Notes: generated by a model from the letters alone, not told the origin. A stretch of 64,000 bases of DNA from Croceicoccus marinus (GCF_001661675.2 NZ_CP019602.1:1-64000); one strand, 5' to 3'. Shown: positions 8,334-18,534, counted from the stretch's first letter. A program made the numbers and translations.

Positions 8334-9500
8334 ATGTCCACAGACAGCATCGCAGCAATCCGCCCCTGGCGCATGATCGACCGCCGCAAGAGCCGCCAGA
8401 TCATGGTCGGCCGCGTGCCCGTCGGCGGCGACGCGCCGATCAGCGTCCAGACCATGACCAACACGCTGACCAGCGACGCGGGCGCGACGATCGACCAGAT
8501 CCGCCGGTGCGAGGATGCGGGCGCCGATATCGTGCGCGTGTCCTGCCCCGACGTCGAATCGACCGCGGCACTGAAACAGATCGTGCGCGCGACCGACGTG
8601 CCGATCATCTCTGACATCCATTTCCACTACAAGCGGGCGCTGGAAGCCGCCGACGCGGGCGCGGCGTGCCTGCGCATCAACCCCGGCAATATCGGTTCGG
8701 GCGAGCGCGTGGCCGAGGTCGTGCGCGCTGCCAAGGCCAACGGCTGCTCGATCCGCATCGGCGTGAACGCGGGCAGTCTGGAAAAAGACCTGCTGGAGAA
8801 ATACGGCGAGCCTTGCCCCGAGGCGCTGGTCGAATCGGCTCTGGATCACATCAAGCTGCTGCAGGACCATGATTTCCACGAATACAAGGTCGCGGTGAAG
8901 GCCAGCGACGTGTTCCTGGCGGTCGCGGCCTATCAGGGGCTGGCCGATGCGGTCGATTGCCCGCTGCATCTTGGCATCACCGAGGCGGGCGGACTGATCG
9001 GCGGGACGGTGAAATCCGCGCTGGGCATCGGCAACCTGCTGTGGGCGGGCATCGGCGATACCCTTCGCGTGTCGCTGTCGGCAGAGCCCGAAGAGGAAGT
9101 GCGCGTCGGGTTCGAGATCCTCAAAAGCCTGGGCCTGCGTACCCGCGGCGTGCGCGTCGTGTCCTGCCCGTCTTGCGCGCGGCAGGGTTTCGACGTCATC
9201 CGCACGGTGCAGGCGCTGGAAGAGCGGTTGCAGCACATCAAGACCCCGCTGTCGCTGTCGGTGCTGGGCTGCGTGGTCAACGGGCCGGGCGAGGCGCGCG
9301 AGACCGATATCGGCATCACCGGCGGCGGCAACGGCAAGCACATGGTCTATCTGTCGGGCGTCACCGACCACCATGTGCAGAGCGCCGACATGCTCGATCA
9401 CATCGTCAAGCTGGTCGAGGCGAAGGCCGCCGAGATCGAGGGCGGGATGACCGACGCCGGGAAGGCCGATATTGCCGGCGTGAACGAGGCCGCCGAATAG
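8334..9500 (+). CDS. ispG: 4-hydroxy-3-methylbut-2-en-1-yl diphosphate synthase (flavodoxin)
   Basis: IspG (GcpE) converts methylerythritol cyclodiphosphate to HMBPP, the penultimate step of the MEP isoprenoid pathway, using a [4Fe-4S] cluster. The 388-residue protein has an N-terminal TIM-barrel ([23 protein letters not shown]) and a C-terminal iron-sulfur domain. Cluster ligands are visible in [11 protein letters not shown] (near residue 278) and in [10 protein letters not shown] (near residue 313). Both cysteine groups are intact, so the enzyme should be active. The short single-domain bacterial form is present, without the inserted domain found in plants. ATG at 8334 is preferred over one twelve codons upstream because similarity starts at the following residues. 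Confidence 0.95.
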   Translation: MSTDSIAAIRPWRMIDRRKSRQIMVGRVPVGGDAPISVQTMTNTLTSDAGATIDQIRRCEDAGADIVRVSCPDVESTAALKQIVRATDVPIISDIHFHYKRALEAADAGAACLRINPGNIGSGERVAEVVRAAKANGCSIRIGVNAGSLEKDLLEKYGEPCPEALVESALDHIKLLQDHDFHEYKVAVKASDVFLAVAAYQGLADAVDCPLHLGITEAGGLIGGTVKSALGIGNLLWAGIGDTLRVSLSAEPEEEVRVGFEILKSLGLRTRGVRVVSCPSCARQGFDVIRTVQALEERLQHIKTPLSLSVLGCVVNGPGEARETDIGITGGGNGKHMVYLSGVTDHHVQSADMLDHIVKLVEAKAAEIEGGMTDAGKADIAGVNEAAE

Positions 9501-9545
9501 CCGGACTTTACGCCTGCTTAAACATGGCCGGCGTAGGCTGGGTGC

Positions 9546-10079
9546 ATGAGCATGCACAAGGTCTTCTGGATCGGCTTCGCCGCCTGCATCGTGGGCGCCT
9601 TCATGACCGAGATGCCCGGCGGCGATGCGCCCGAAGCGTCGCCTGTGTCCGATGCGGCGATGCCGGCCGCGGCATCGCGAACTTCGCAGGTCGATGACGG
9701 ATGGGGCGGGGGCGATATTCGCCTGTCGCGCCGCGATGACGGACATTTCTACGCCAGCCCGTCGATCGGCGGGCGTCAGCTGGACGTGATGGTCGACACC
9801 GGCGCCAGCTTCGTGGCGCTGACCGGCCAGGATGCGCGCGCGGCGGGGCTGGACTGGAGCGATTCGGATCTGCAGCCGGTCGCCCACGGCGCCAGCGGGG
9901 TGGTCGAGGGCGTACCGGTGATGATCGACAGCATCGAGCTTGGCGGCACGGAAATGCGCAATGTCGAAGCCGCGATCGTGCCCGAAGGCCTGCCGGTCAC
10001 GCTGCTGGGCCAAAGCTATCTGCGCCGCTTCCAGCGGGTGGAGATCGAAGGCGACGCCATGGTGCTGTCGCAGGACTGA
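9546..10079 (+). CDS. Retropepsin-like aspartic protease, TIGR02281 type
   Basis: This 177-residue protein has an N-terminal hydrophobic segment (about residues 5-20), likely a membrane anchor or signal peptide. A single-lobe aspartic protease domain follows. The catalytic motif VDTGASFVALT (about residue 84) is the DTG signature, and the partner LLGQSYLRRF near residue 155 matches the second conserved block. Such clan AA single-lobe proteases act as dimers, like retropepsins. TIGR02281 proteins are common in alphaproteobacteria, and their substrates are unknown. The gene follows ispG by 45 bases on the same strand and may share its transcript, although no functional link is evident. Confidence 0.85.
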   Translation: MSMHKVFWIGFAACIVGAFMTEMPGGDAPEASPVSDAAMPAAASRTSQVDDGWGGGDIRLSRRDDGHFYASPSIGGRQLDVMVDTGASFVALTGQDARAAGLDWSDSDLQPVAHGASGVVEGVPVMIDSIELGGTEMRNVEAAIVPEGLPVTLLGQSYLRRFQRVEIEGDAMVLSQD

Positions 10080-10153
10080 TCGCCGAAGCCCGCGCAAGGT
10101 GAAGAACATCGGTTAACTTTGAAGCCATGGCGGTTGTGGTATATATTTAACCG

Positions 10154-10834
10154 ATGACGAAACGAATTTCAGACCGATCCGGAACGGGCCGCCGCCCTGG
10201 CACGGCGGAAACCGGCCTTGCGCTGGGCCGCCGTGCGGTGCTGGGGGGCGCACTCGCCGCCGGGGCCGCCATGGTCATGCCGGGCCGGGCGTTTGCCAGC
10301 GCCAGCCCGCTGACGCCGGGCCAGCGCCGCGTGCTCGACGTCGCGAAGGAACAGATGGACCGCGCGGGCGAGGCGCTGTGGCGCAGGGACATCGCGGGGA
10401 TCGCCGATTTCGGCGTCCACTCCTCCGTCCCGCGCTTTCATTTCGCCAATCTCGAACAGGGCACGGTGCGCAGCTTCCTCGTGGCGCACGGCACCGGCTC
10501 GGACCCCGAGCATGACGGCTATCTCAACGAATTCTCGAACACGCCGGGGTCGAACGCGACCAGCCGCGGCGCCTATGTGACCTATGAATGGTACCGGGGC
10601 CGCTATGGCACATCGATCCGGCTGGGCGGGCTGGATCCGGACAATTCCAACGCGCTGCCGCGCTATATCGTGGCGCATCCGGCAGAATACGCCACCCGCG
10701 CCCATGTCGAGCGCTGGGGCAGGCTGGGCCGGTCCAACGGCTGTTTCGCGATGGACCCGGCCGATTTCAACGAAGCGCTGTGGAACCTGTCGGGCGGCCG
10801 GCTGCTCTACGCCGACCGCCTCGGTATTTCCTGA
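10154..10834 (+). CDS. Murein L,D-transpeptidase catalytic-domain protein (YkuD_2 type)
   Basis: The 226-residue protein begins with a twin-arginine-like export signal: LGRRAVLGGALAAGAAMVM, ending near AFA (residues about 25-50). The mature part matches the YkuD_2 form of the L,D-transpeptidase fold, with FHFANLEQGTVRSFLVAHG in the middle and the cysteine active-site motif GRSNGCFAM near residue 198. Proteins of this fold form or modify 3-3 crosslinks in peptidoglycan, or attach proteins to it. The gene ends 21 bases from the end of a second, longer L,D-transpeptidase on the opposite strand. Enzyme class is confident; the exact reaction is not. Confidence 0.87.
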   Translation: MTKRISDRSGTGRRPGTAETGLALGRRAVLGGALAAGAAMVMPGRAFASASPLTPGQRRVLDVAKEQMDRAGEALWRRDIAGIADFGVHSSVPRFHFANLEQGTVRSFLVAHGTGSDPEHDGYLNEFSNTPGSNATSRGAYVTYEWYRGRYGTSIRLGGLDPDNSNALPRYIVAHPAEYATRAHVERWGRLGRSNGCFAMDPADFNEALWNLSGGRLLYADRLGIS

Positions 10835-10855
10835 ACCTGCGGCGCGCGGGGCCGG

Positions 10856-12397
10856 TCAGGCTCCCGGCGCCTCGATCGGCACGATCGGCTCGTCCGTCTT
10901 GTGCTGGCCGGTCTTCTGCACGCGCGGGGCGGCCAAGCTGGCCAGCACGGGTTCGTCGCGGCCGTAGATGTCGTCGAAGCTGCGCATCTGGTCGTCGATG
11001 TCGCGCGCCATGGTGAAATAGGTGATGTAGACCGGCAGCTCCTTGGTCAGCGGCACGCGGGTATATTCGCGCGAGTTCGCGATCTCGACCGCTTCCTCGC
11101 TCGACAGCCCGCCAAGGCCCTTGGCCATGATCATCGCCAGCTTCATCGCATTCTCGGTACGGACGCAGCCATGGCTGAGCGCGCGCTCGCTGTTATTGAA
11201 CAGCGACTTCGAAGGCGTGTCGTGCAGGAAGATCGCATGCGGATTGGGCATGTCCAGCTTCATCAGGCCCAGCGAATTGCCCGGCCCCGGCTGCTGCACG
11301 ACGACGGTCATGCCCGCTTCGGTCTTGTAGGCCTTGTACCCGTTGCTCCGCGCATAGGACGGATTGCCCATCACCCGCGCGCCCAGCCCTTCGCCGACCA
11401 CGATCGATTGCGGCACGGTCCAGGTGGGGTTGAAGATCACGCCCTCGACCTTTTCGGCCAGCTGCGGGGTGGCGGTGCGGCCCGGCTTGCCGACGATGGT
11501 GCGGAACGAGGTATGGACCTTGTTGTTGACGACCAGCCGCAGCTGGTATTCGGGCACGTTGGTCAGCAGATAGTTCTTGCCCAGGTCGCGGCCCAGCCAG
11601 CGCCAGCGGTCCATGTTGGCGCGGATCTTCGCGCGCGATGCCTTGTCGCCCTCGCTCGTTTCCAGCAGCATCTGTTTCAGCACCGCGTAATCGGGGTGCG
11701 TGGGATTGAGCGAATCGAGCGCGGCGACGATCCCGCCGCCCGAACCGGTACCGGCGAGCGCTTCCTGCAGCAGCGGCTTGATCGGGCGCAGCTTCCAGTC
11801 CGGGTCCTCGACGAACCATTGGTGGCGCGAATCCATCTCGGTGCGACCGTCGCGCAGATCCTCGGCGACCCAGGTGAACAAGCGGGTCGCCGTTTCGTTC
11901 AGGCGCGGGCCCGGGCCGGCGGCGATCGCAGCCTGCAGCGCCTCGGGCTGATAGTCGCGGGGGAACAGCCCCTCGTTCCCGATTCCCTTGATGAAGTTCA
12001 GCAATTGCTGGGCCTGCGCCACCTGCCAGTCGGGCGCGGTGACGAAATAATCGGTCGGGATTTCCTGAACCACCGGCGCGGAGGTCAGGTCGGTCGGCGC
12101 CTGCCGTGCCTGTTCGCCGGGCAGCAGCGACGTGGGCTGCGGCCGGGGCTGCGTCTTCGGAAGTGGTTGGGAACCCGAAACGGGCTGCGCCTGCGCGGCC
12201 CCTGCGGCGGGCGCGACCTGCGCCACGGCGGTGGCGGGCATGGCGATCGCCACGCTCCACAGGGCGGCATGGCCCAGCAGTTTCAGCGCGCGTCGCGGGG
12301 CTTTCGGCGCGTCTTGCGGGGCTTTCAACGCGCTGCGCGGGGCAGGGCGCGGGGCAGGGCGCGGGGCAGGGGAACGGGTGGGTGCATACAAGGTCAT
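10856..12397 (-). CDS. L,D-transpeptidase of the YcbB/LdtD type
   Basis: A large periplasmic L,D-transpeptidase of 513 residues. After a basic, Pro/Arg-rich N-terminus (PAPR repeats) and a hydrophobic export segment ending ATAVAQ (near residue 60), it has a helical scaffold region typical of YcbB-like enzymes. The YkuD catalytic domain then carries IFLHDTPSK and SHGCVRTENA, with the catalytic cysteine near residue 430. Such enzymes make 3-3 crosslinks that bypass penicillin-binding proteins. MTLYAPT at 12397 is chosen; an in-frame ATG at 12460 has no ribosome site. Convergent with the YkuD_2 gene at 10154, so two enzymes with the same fold but different families sit tail to tail. Confidence 0.9.
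   Translation of the reverse strand: MTLYAPTRSPAPRPAPRPAPRSALKAPQDAPKAPRRALKLLGHAALWSVAIAMPATAVAQVAPAAGAAQAQPVSGSQPLPKTQPRPQPTSLLPGEQARQAPTDLTSAPVVQEIPTDYFVTAPDWQVAQAQQLLNFIKGIGNEGLFPRDYQPEALQAAIAAGPGPRLNETATRLFTWVAEDLRDGRTEMDSRHQWFVEDPDWKLRPIKPLLQEALAGTGSGGGIVAALDSLNPTHPDYAVLKQMLLETSEGDKASRAKIRANMDRWRWLGRDLGKNYLLTNVPEYQLRLVVNNKVHTSFRTIVGKPGRTATPQLAEKVEGVIFNPTWTVPQSIVVGEGLGARVMGNPSYARSNGYKAYKTEAGMTVVVQQPGPGNSLGLMKLDMPNPHAIFLHDTPSKSLFNNSERALSHGCVRTENAMKLAMIMAKGLGGLSSEEAVEIANSREYTRVPLTKELPVYITYFTMARDIDDQMRSFDDIYGRDEPVLASLAAPRVQKTGQHKTDEPIVPIEAPGA
12335..12370. repeat. Three tandem 12-base repeats in the L,D-transpeptidase N-terminus
   Basis: GCGCGGGGCAGG (plus strand) occurs three times without change. 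On the coding strand each unit reads PAPR, so the copy number changes the N-terminal extension by four residues per unit without a frameshift. Confidence 0.8.
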
Positions 12398-12710
12398 CGT
12401 GATTTCCCGATGGCGGACCGGCGATCCGATCGCGCCAAGATCTTCCATTTTCGCTACCATACCATAACCGGCGAACGCGCATGGAGGTTTCGGTCCGCTA
12501 ATGCCCTTTTCAGCCTTTCGCCATGCTGAATCGCAAGGCTTCCAGCCTTTTCTTCATCGATCGCGCCTTTTTTCACGCCTTGACGAAACAGGTGATCCGG
12601 CCCATCGCGGCGGCAAACATTTCGCACCCGCACACCCGCGCTTGCGAGCGGTTTTCAACTGACCCAGTTGGATCGACGCGCGTGGGCCAACCATCAGGGA
12701 AAGGTCACCC
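12398..12710. other. Divergent promoter region between the L,D-transpeptidase and acnA
   Basis: No gene is supported in these 313 bases. A short hairpin (AAGGCT-TCC-AGCCTT followed by TTCTTC) is at 12535-12555. A TTGACG resembling a -35 element is near 12580, but no clear -10 follows. Confidence 0.4.
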
Positions 12711-15392
12711 ATGACTGCAATCGGCAAGGACACGCTTGGCACCCGCTCGACCATGAGCGTCGGGGGCAAGGAATACGCATATTACTCGCTCGCCAAGGCG
12801 GCGGAGAAATATGGCGACGTGTCGCGGCTTCCCTTCTCGCTCAAGGTCCTGCTCGAGAACATGCTGCGGTTCGAGGATGACGGCTTCACCGTCTCGACCG
12901 ACGACGTGAAGGCGATCGTCGACTGGCAGCAGAACCCCAAGGCGCCGCATCCCGAAATCCAGTACCGCCCCGCGCGCGTGCTGCTGCAGGATTTCACCGG
13001 TGTGCCCTGCGTGGTCGACCTGGCCGCGATGCGCGACGCGATCTCGGCGCTGGGCGGCGATACGCAGAAGATCAATCCGCAGGTGCCCGTGAACCTCGTC
13101 ATCGACCACTCGGTCATGGTGGACGAGTTCGGCCATCCCAAGGCATTCGAAAAGAACGTCGAGCTGGAATACCAGCGCAACGCCGAACGCTACGATTTCC
13201 TGAAGTGGGGCGCGAAGAGCCTCGACAATTTCTATGCCGTGCCGCCGGGCACCGGCATCTGCCACCAGGTGAACCTTGAGCATATCGGCCGCGGCGTGTG
13301 GACGTCGAAGGACCCGAGCGGCACGGACATCGCCTATCCCGACACCTGCGTCGGCACCGATTCGCACACCACCATGATCAACGGCCTTGGCGTTCTGGGC
13401 TGGGGCGTCGGCGGGATCGAGGCGGAGGCCGCGATGCTGGGCCAGCCGGTTTCGATGCTGATCCCCGAAGTCGTCGGCTTCAAGCTGACCGGCAAGATGG
13501 CCGAGGGCATCACCGCCACCGACCTGGTGCTGACCTGCGTGCAGATGCTGCGCGAAAAGGGAGTGGTGGGCCGCTTCGTCGAATTCTACGGCGAAGGCAC
13601 CGCCAAGCTGACGCTGGCCGACCGCGCGACCATCGCCAACATGGCGCCCGAATATGGCGCGACCTGCGGCTTCTTCGGCATCGACGACAAGACGCTGGAC
13701 TACATGCGCTTGACCGGCCGTGACGAGGACGCGATCGAGTTGGTCGAAGCCTATGCGCGCGAACAGGGGCTCTGGTTCGATCCCTCGAATCCCGAGCCGA
13801 TCTTCACCGATACGCTGGAACTCGACATGGGTTCGGTCGTGCCGTCGTTGGCCGGCCCCAAGCGTCCGCAGGACAAGGTCGCGCTCGACAAGGTGGACGA
13901 GCTGTTCAACACCGACCTCGTCAAGCTGTACAACAAGGCCGGGGCGGAGCGTTTCGCGGTCGAGGGCAAGACCCACGACGTGGGCGACGGCGACGTCGTG
14001 ATCGCGGCCATCACCAGCTGCACCAACACCTCGAACCCCGACGTGCTGATCGCGGCGGGCCTCGTCGCGAAAAAGGCGCATGAGAGGGGCCTGATGCCAA
14101 AGCCCTGGGTGAAGACCTCGCTCGCGCCCGGATCGCAGGTGGTGACCGACTATCTGGTGAAGGCGGGGCTGCAGGACCATCTGAACGCGATCGGCTTCGA
14201 TCTGGTCGGCTATGGCTGCACCACCTGCATCGGCAATTCCGGCCCGCTGGCCGAGCCGATTTCCCGTGCGATCAACAACAATAATGTCGTCGCCGCATCG
14301 GTGCTGTCGGGCAACCGCAATTTCGAGGGCCGCGTATCGCCCGACGTGCGCGCCAATTTCCTCGCCTCGCCGCCGTTGGTCGTCGCCTATGCGCTGAAGG
14401 GCACGGTGACCGAGGACATCACCGAGACCCCGATCGGCACCGGCAGCGACGGCAGCGAAGTCTATCTGCGCGATATCTGGCCGACCAATGCCGAGGTTGC
14501 CGAAGTGCTGCAGGGCGCGATCAGCCGCGACATGTTCCAGAGCCGCTATGCGGACGTCTACAAGGGCGACGAACATTGGCAGGCGATCAATGTCGAGGGT
14601 TCGGACACCTATAGCTGGCGCGCCGGATCGACCTATGTCGCCAACCCGCCCTATTTCGAGGGCATGGGCATGACGCCCGACGCGGTGAGCGACATCATCG
14701 ACGCCAGGCCGCTGGCGATCCTGGGCGATTCGGTCACGACCGACCACATCTCGCCCGCAGGCTCGATCAAGGAAGACAGTCCAGCGGGCCGTTACCTCAA
14801 GGAGCACCAGGTCGCGAAGGCGGACTTCAATTCCTATGGCTCGCGCCGCGGCAACCACGAAGTGATGATGCGCGGCACGTTCGCCAATATCCGCATCAAG
14901 AACGAAATGGTGCCGGGGGTCGAGGGCGGCTACACCAGCTATAACGGCGAGCAGATGGCGATCTATGACGCCGCCATGAAGCACAAGGAAGACGGCACGC
15001 CGCTGGTCGTCATCGGCGGCAAGGAATACGGCACGGGATCGTCGCGCGACTGGGCGGCGAAGGGCACGATCCTGCTGGGCGTGCGCGCCGTGCTGGTCGA
15101 AAGCTTCGAGCGTATCCACCGCTCCAACCTTGTCGGGATGGGCGTGCTGCCCCTGCAATTCAAGGCGGGTGACACGCGCGAGACGCTGGGCCTGACGGGC
15201 GACGACCAGTTCAACATCCAAGGCCTCGACAATCTGAAGCCGAGCCAGGAAGTGACCGTCAAGGTGACGCGCAAGGACGGATCGGAATTCAGCTTCGACG
15301 TGCTGTGCCGCATCGATACCGCGAACGAGATGGAATATTACCGCAACGGCGGCATCCTCCATTACGTCCTGCGCAAGCTTGCCGCGGACTGA
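12711..15392 (+). CDS. acnA: Aconitate hydratase A
   Basis: Aconitase isomerises citrate and isocitrate in the TCA cycle. The 893-residue length and domain order match AcnA/IRP1-type aconitases. The three cysteines that hold the [4Fe-4S] cluster are visible in [12 protein letters not shown] (near residue 435) and [12 protein letters not shown] (near residue 501). The conserved [13 protein letters not shown] (near residue 220) and the C-terminal swivel-domain motif [16 protein letters not shown] (near residue 770) are intact. A modest Shine-Dalgarno (GGGAAAGG) precedes ATG 12711. The gene is monocistronic and ends in a strong terminator at 15418-15448. Confidence 0.97.
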   Translation: MTAIGKDTLGTRSTMSVGGKEYAYYSLAKAAEKYGDVSRLPFSLKVLLENMLRFEDDGFTVSTDDVKAIVDWQQNPKAPHPEIQYRPARVLLQDFTGVPCVVDLAAMRDAISALGGDTQKINPQVPVNLVIDHSVMVDEFGHPKAFEKNVELEYQRNAERYDFLKWGAKSLDNFYAVPPGTGICHQVNLEHIGRGVWTSKDPSGTDIAYPDTCVGTDSHTTMINGLGVLGWGVGGIEAEAAMLGQPVSMLIPEVVGFKLTGKMAEGITATDLVLTCVQMLREKGVVGRFVEFYGEGTAKLTLADRATIANMAPEYGATCGFFGIDDKTLDYMRLTGRDEDAIELVEAYAREQGLWFDPSNPEPIFTDTLELDMGSVVPSLAGPKRPQDKVALDKVDELFNTDLVKLYNKAGAERFAVEGKTHDVGDGDVVIAAITSCTNTSNPDVLIAAGLVAKKAHERGLMPKPWVKTSLAPGSQVVTDYLVKAGLQDHLNAIGFDLVGYGCTTCIGNSGPLAEPISRAINNNNVVAASVLSGNRNFEGRVSPDVRANFLASPPLVVAYALKGTVTEDITETPIGTGSDGSEVYLRDIWPTNAEVAEVLQGAISRDMFQSRYADVYKGDEHWQAINVEGSDTYSWRAGSTYVANPPYFEGMGMTPDAVSDIIDARPLAILGDSVTTDHISPAGSIKEDSPAGRYLKEHQVAKADFNSYGSRRGNHEVMMRGTFANIRIKNEMVPGVEGGYTSYNGEQMAIYDAAMKHKEDGTPLVVIGGKEYGTGSSRDWAAKGTILLGVRAVLVESFERIHRSNLVGMGVLPLQFKAGDTRETLGLTGDDQFNIQGLDNLKPSQEVTVKVTRKDGSEFSFDVLCRIDTANEMEYYRNGGILHYVLRKLAAD

Positions 15393-15417
15393 TCCCGCAG
15401 CGATAGATGACAAACGC

Positions 15418-15448
15418 AAAGGGGCGGCTCCATCGAGCCGCCCCTTTT
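15418..15448 (+). terminator. acnA terminator, probably bidirectional
   Basis: A ten-base stem (GGGGCGGCTC with GAGCCGCCCC, loop CATC) is flanked by AAA and TTTT. It lies between acnA and the minus-strand UrcA-family gene and can serve both. Confidence 0.85.
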
Positions 15449-15470
15449 CACGTCAAGGCTGCCGGTCCTA

Positions 15471-15773
15471 TCAGCCGCCCTGCCGCATCGCGCTGCGCTG
15501 TTCGATCGCGGCAAGCTGCGCCCGCGCGTCCAGCATGGCTTCGCGGAAGCAGGCTTTCTGGCGGTCGTCCATCGGCCCGCGATTGACGCGGCCCACGCTG
15601 CAGACGATGCGTGCCGCCTCGCGCAGGTCGCTTTCGACCGCGGCCATCTGGCGCACGTCCGAAGCGGACTTGGTGGAAACGACGATTTCCCTGACATCCA
15701 TGGTATCGCCAGCCAGCGCAGGCGTAGCCAGCAGGCCGCCGCAAAGGGCGACCGCAAGTGCGATCTTTTTCAT
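15471..15773 (-). CDS. UrcA-family secreted protein
   Basis: A 100-residue protein begins with a clear Sec signal peptide (MKKIALAVALCGGLLATPALAG). The mature part has the UrcA pattern: a short strand (VREIVVSTKSASDVRQM), a helix, and two cysteines in AARIVCSVGR and QKACFREAM (about residues 58 and 75) that may form a disulphide. UrcA-family proteins are small periplasmic proteins of unknown function, abundant in Sphingomonadales and relatives. A good ribosome site (GAGAGGAG) precedes the start. It shares its direction with a second family member at 15868 and ends at the acnA terminator. Confidence 0.75.
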   Translation of the reverse strand: MKKIALAVALCGGLLATPALAGDTMDVREIVVSTKSASDVRQMAAVESDLREAARIVCSVGRVNRGPMDDRQKACFREAMLDARAQLAAIEQRSAMRQGG

Positions 15774-15867
15774 CTCGATGCTCCTCTCGCAATATTCGGG
15801 CTCGTCTTCGCGAAGCCTCTATGGCTCTTCCATATAGGTCTTTCGTGACAGATGTCCGAGATTATTT

Positions 15868-16200
15868 TTAACCGTCATCGGCGTCAGGGCTTGCCTGCGC
15901 GGGCAGGGGCACGCCGTGCCGGGCGCCGATCCTGACGATGTCCGCCCGTGCGTCGCTGATGGCCTGGTCGATGCAGCGCTGCTGGTCCGGCGATAGCGAA
16001 GCGGGGGCGCCGCCAGCCTGGCAGACGCGCTGCGCCGCCAGTCCGATCGATCGCTGCAGCTGCGCCATGCTCGCCGCATCGGCGAAGTCTTCATCACTTA
16101 CCTTGACCCGCTCGTGACGAACCGCACCATCGCCGGCGAGCGCGGGGTTCGCGGCCAGCGCCGCGGCGCCCAATGCAATCGTGATTGCCGGAATTTGCAT
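15868..16200 (-). CDS. UrcA-family secreted protein, second copy
   Basis: This 110-residue protein has a signal peptide (MQIPAITIALGAAALAANPALAG) and an UrcA-like mature domain. VRHERVKVSDEDFAD opens the domain, and two cysteines follow in AAQRVCQAGG (residue 60) and QQRCIDQAI (residue 76). The spacing matches the neighbour at 15471, but sequence identity is low, so the duplication is old or the two were acquired separately. AAGGAGAG upstream of the ATG is a strong ribosome site, which decides this start over longer in-frame ones. It lies 161 bases after ruvB. Function unknown. Confidence 0.72.
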   Translation of the reverse strand: MQIPAITIALGAAALAANPALAGDGAVRHERVKVSDEDFADAASMAQLQRSIGLAAQRVCQAGGAPASLSPDQQRCIDQAISDARADIVRIGARHGVPLPAQASPDADDG

Positions 16201-16361
16201 GATTACTCTCCTTCCTACTGGCGGGCGCTTTCGGCCCGTCCTGCAACAAGGATAGTCGTGCGCGGCATTGGCAGGGAGGGCGCATCGACCAGCGATGGCG
16301 GCTGTTCTGCGAATGGCGAACGGCCTCGACGAAGCGTCTGAAACAGCCGCCCAATGGAACT

Positions 16362-17393
16362 CTATTCGTCGAACAACCCGCCCTGCGGCAGCCCCTGCTG
16401 CGGCGGCGCGAGGCCCAGATGCTGCCAGCCCCGGTCGTTCAGGCACCGTCCGCGAGCGGTGCGGGCGATCAGGCCAAGCTGGATCAGGAACGGCTCGATC
16501 ACTTCCTCTATCGTGTCGCGCGGTTCGGACAGGCCCGCGGCCAGCGTTTCGACGCCCACCGGCCCGCCCTTGTAGATGTCGGCGATCATGTGGAGATAGC
16601 GCCGGTCCTGCGCGTCGAGGCCGAGCGAGTCGACCTCCAGCCGGGTCAGCGCGTCGTCCGCCAGCCGGTCGGTAATCGTTGGCGCGCCCGCGACATCGGC
16701 GAAATCGCGCACGCGGCGCAGCAGGCGGCCCGACACGCGCGGCGTGCCGCGCGATCGGCGGGCAATCTCGCGCGCGCCGCCCGGATCGATCCCGATATTG
16801 AGCAGCCGCGCCCCGCGCGAGACGACGCTTTCCAGCTCCTCCACCGTATAGAAATTCAGCCGCACCGGAATGCCGAAGCGGTCGCGCAGCGGCGTGGTGA
16901 GCAGGCCCTGCCGCGTGGTCGCGCCGACCAGGGTGAAGGGCGGCAGGTCGATCCGCACGCTGCGCGCCGAAGGCCCCTCGCCGATGATCAGGTCGAGCGC
17001 GCGATCCTCCATCGCCGGATAGAGCACTTCCTCGACCACCGGGTTGAGGCGGTGGATCTCGTCGATGAAGAGGACGTCGCCTTCCTCGAGATTGGTGAGC
17101 AGCGCCGCCAGATCGCCCGATTTCGCGATCACCGGCCCCGATGTCGCCCGGAAGCCGACGCCCAGTTCGCGCGCCACGATCTGCGCCAGCGTCGTCTTGC
17201 CCAGGCCGGGAGGGCCGAAGAACAGCACATGGTCCATCGCCTCGCCGCGCGACTTGGCGGCCTCGATGAATACCCGCAGATTCTCGCGCGCGGCCTGCTG
17301 GCCGACGAATTCCTCCAGCGTCTTGGGACGCAGCGCGGCATCCGGATCGTCGGGCTGACGCTCGGGCGAATGGAGGGGGACGGGATCGGCCAT
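16362..17393 (-). CDS. ruvB: Holliday junction branch migration helicase RuvB
   Basis: RuvB is the hexameric AAA+ motor that drives branch migration of Holliday junctions with RuvA. The 343-residue protein has Walker [10 protein letters not shown] (near residue 62), Walker [13 protein letters not shown], sensor 1 GATTRQG, and the C-terminal winged helix with [13 protein letters not shown]. All catalytic elements are intact. Its ATG shares a base with the stop of the preceding dsrE-like gene (TGATG), so translation is probably coupled. It is the last gene of the ruvA-dsrE-ruvB unit. Confidence 0.96.
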   Translation of the reverse strand: MADPVPLHSPERQPDDPDAALRPKTLEEFVGQQAARENLRVFIEAAKSRGEAMDHVLFFGPPGLGKTTLAQIVARELGVGFRATSGPVIAKSGDLAALLTNLEEGDVLFIDEIHRLNPVVEEVLYPAMEDRALDLIIGEGPSARSVRIDLPPFTLVGATTRQGLLTTPLRDRFGIPVRLNFYTVEELESVVSRGARLLNIGIDPGGAREIARRSRGTPRVSGRLLRRVRDFADVAGAPTITDRLADDALTRLEVDSLGLDAQDRRYLHMIADIYKGGPVGVETLAAGLSEPRDTIEEVIEPFLIQLGLIARTARGRCLNDRGWQHLGLAPPQQGLPQGGLFDE

Positions 17394-17932
17394 CAGAACG
17401 GGTTCACCGTATATCCCTGTTGCTGCAGCAGGGCGTGGGCGGTCATCGCGGACAGCGCCATCTCGACACCGGGGAGGAGGTCTTCGCGCGCAATTCCCAT
17501 GGCGGCCGCGCTCTGCCCGCACATGATGACCCGCACGCCCTTGTCCAGCAGCGCGGCGACGATGGCGGCATTGGCGTTGGCGGCACCGTCCTTGCGCCCG
17601 GCATAGGCCTGCGCGGCGAGCAGATCGGCACTGGCGGCTCCGTGCACCACGACCGCCAGATGGATGCGATCCCGTGGCATGCCTGCGCGCACGTGCATGT
17701 TATGGAAGCGCGCCAGTGTGACCAGGCCGCGACTGGCCTGCCCGGCGGCTGCGGCATCGGACAGGTCGAACACGATCCTGAATTCGGCATCCGCGGGGAT
17801 GGGCATGTCGCTTTCGACTTCGGCCACGGGACCGAAGGGAAAGACGGGGCCGGGCGTCATGCTGTCCGGCAGGCCCTGCGCCGCGGCAGGAGCGGCAATG
17901 GCCAGCGCGGCGATGGCGATCAGTTCCCGCAT
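17393..17932 (-). CDS. Periplasmic DsrE/DsrF-like protein within the ruvAB operon
   Basis: The 179-residue protein has a signal peptide ([20 protein letters not shown]) followed by a DsrE/DsrF-like fold. Visible parts are [14 protein letters not shown] (first strand), [17 protein letters not shown], and [14 protein letters not shown], whose cysteine sits where DsrE-family proteins carry their persulphide-bearing residue. Family members move sulphur between proteins, but exported single-domain versions have no defined role. Both ends overlap neighbours by one base (TGATG): with ruvA upstream and ruvB downstream. This embeds an exported protein in a DNA-repair operon. The family call is good; function is unknown. 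Confidence 0.82.
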   Translation of the reverse strand: MRELIAIAALAIAAPAAAQGLPDSMTPGPVFPFGPVAEVESDMPIPADAEFRIVFDLSDAAAAGQASRGLVTLARFHNMHVRAGMPRDRIHLAVVVHGAASADLLAAQAYAGRKDGAANANAAIVAALLDKGVRVIMCGQSAAAMGIAREDLLPGVEMALSAMTAHALLQQQGYTVNPF

Positions 17933-18534
17933 CAGCCCGCCGCCTTCTTCAAAGCCATGCGGATCAGGGCGCTTTCGCTGGCGTCCTCGCCCAGCTCGCC
18001 CTGCGCCTCGGCCACGGCCCTGGCAGCGATGGCGGGCTTGAATCCCAGGTTCTCGAGCGCGGAGACGGCGTCGGCGCTGTTTCCGCCCACCGGCGCCGCG
18101 ACCAGGCCGCCCGCACCCGCAACCACCGGCATGCCGCCCGCCCGCTCTTTCAGTTCGTTGACGATGCGGCCCGCCAGCTTGGGGCCGACGCCATTCGCCC
18201 GCGCCACCATCGCGGCATCGCCCTTGGCGCAGGCCTGCTGCAATTCCTCGGTCGAGAGGGCGGAAAGGATGGCCAGCGCGACCTTGGACCCCACGCCCTG
18301 CACGCCGTGCAGCAGGCGGAACCAGTCCCGCTCCGCGCCCTTGGCGAAGCCGATCAGGCGCATGTCGTTCTCGCTCACCTGCAGATCGGTATAGAGCGTG
18401 CAGGCCTCACCCTTCTCGCCCAGCGCCGACAACGTACGCGCCGAGCAATGGACCAGATAGCCGACGCCGCCGACGTCGATCACGGCCCAATCCGTGCCGG
18501 TTTCGTCCAGCCTGCCTGCAAGTTTCGCGATCAT
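17932..18534 (-). CDS. ruvA: Holliday junction DNA helicase RuvA
   Basis: RuvA binds four-way junctions as a tetramer and recruits RuvB. At 200 residues it has domain I ([13 protein letters not shown] to about 65), domain II with the helix-hairpin-helix segments [17 protein letters not shown] and [18 protein letters not shown], an Ala/Gly linker, and domain III (about 150-200) ending [12 protein letters not shown], which contacts RuvB. Its stop overlaps the dsrE-like start by one base. Upstream is the divergent DksA/TraR-type gene, so the ruvA promoter is in 18535-18628. In most relatives ruvA directly follows ruvC; here ruvC is about 1.8 kb away. Confidence 0.95.
   Translation of the reverse strand: MIAKLAGRLDETGTDWAVIDVGGVGYLVHCSARTLSALGEKGEACTLYTDLQVSENDMRLIGFAKGAERDWFRLLHGVQGVGSKVALAILSALSTEELQQACAKGDAAMVARANGVGPKLAGRIVNELKERAGGMPVVAGAGGLVAAPVGGNSADAVSALENLGFKPAIAARAVAEAQGELGEDASESALIRMALKKAAG

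Noticed and set aside
12705..15419. A 904-residue open frame on the minus strand opposite acnA
   Set aside because: High-GC antisense frame with no motifs; acnA on the other strand is complete and conserved.
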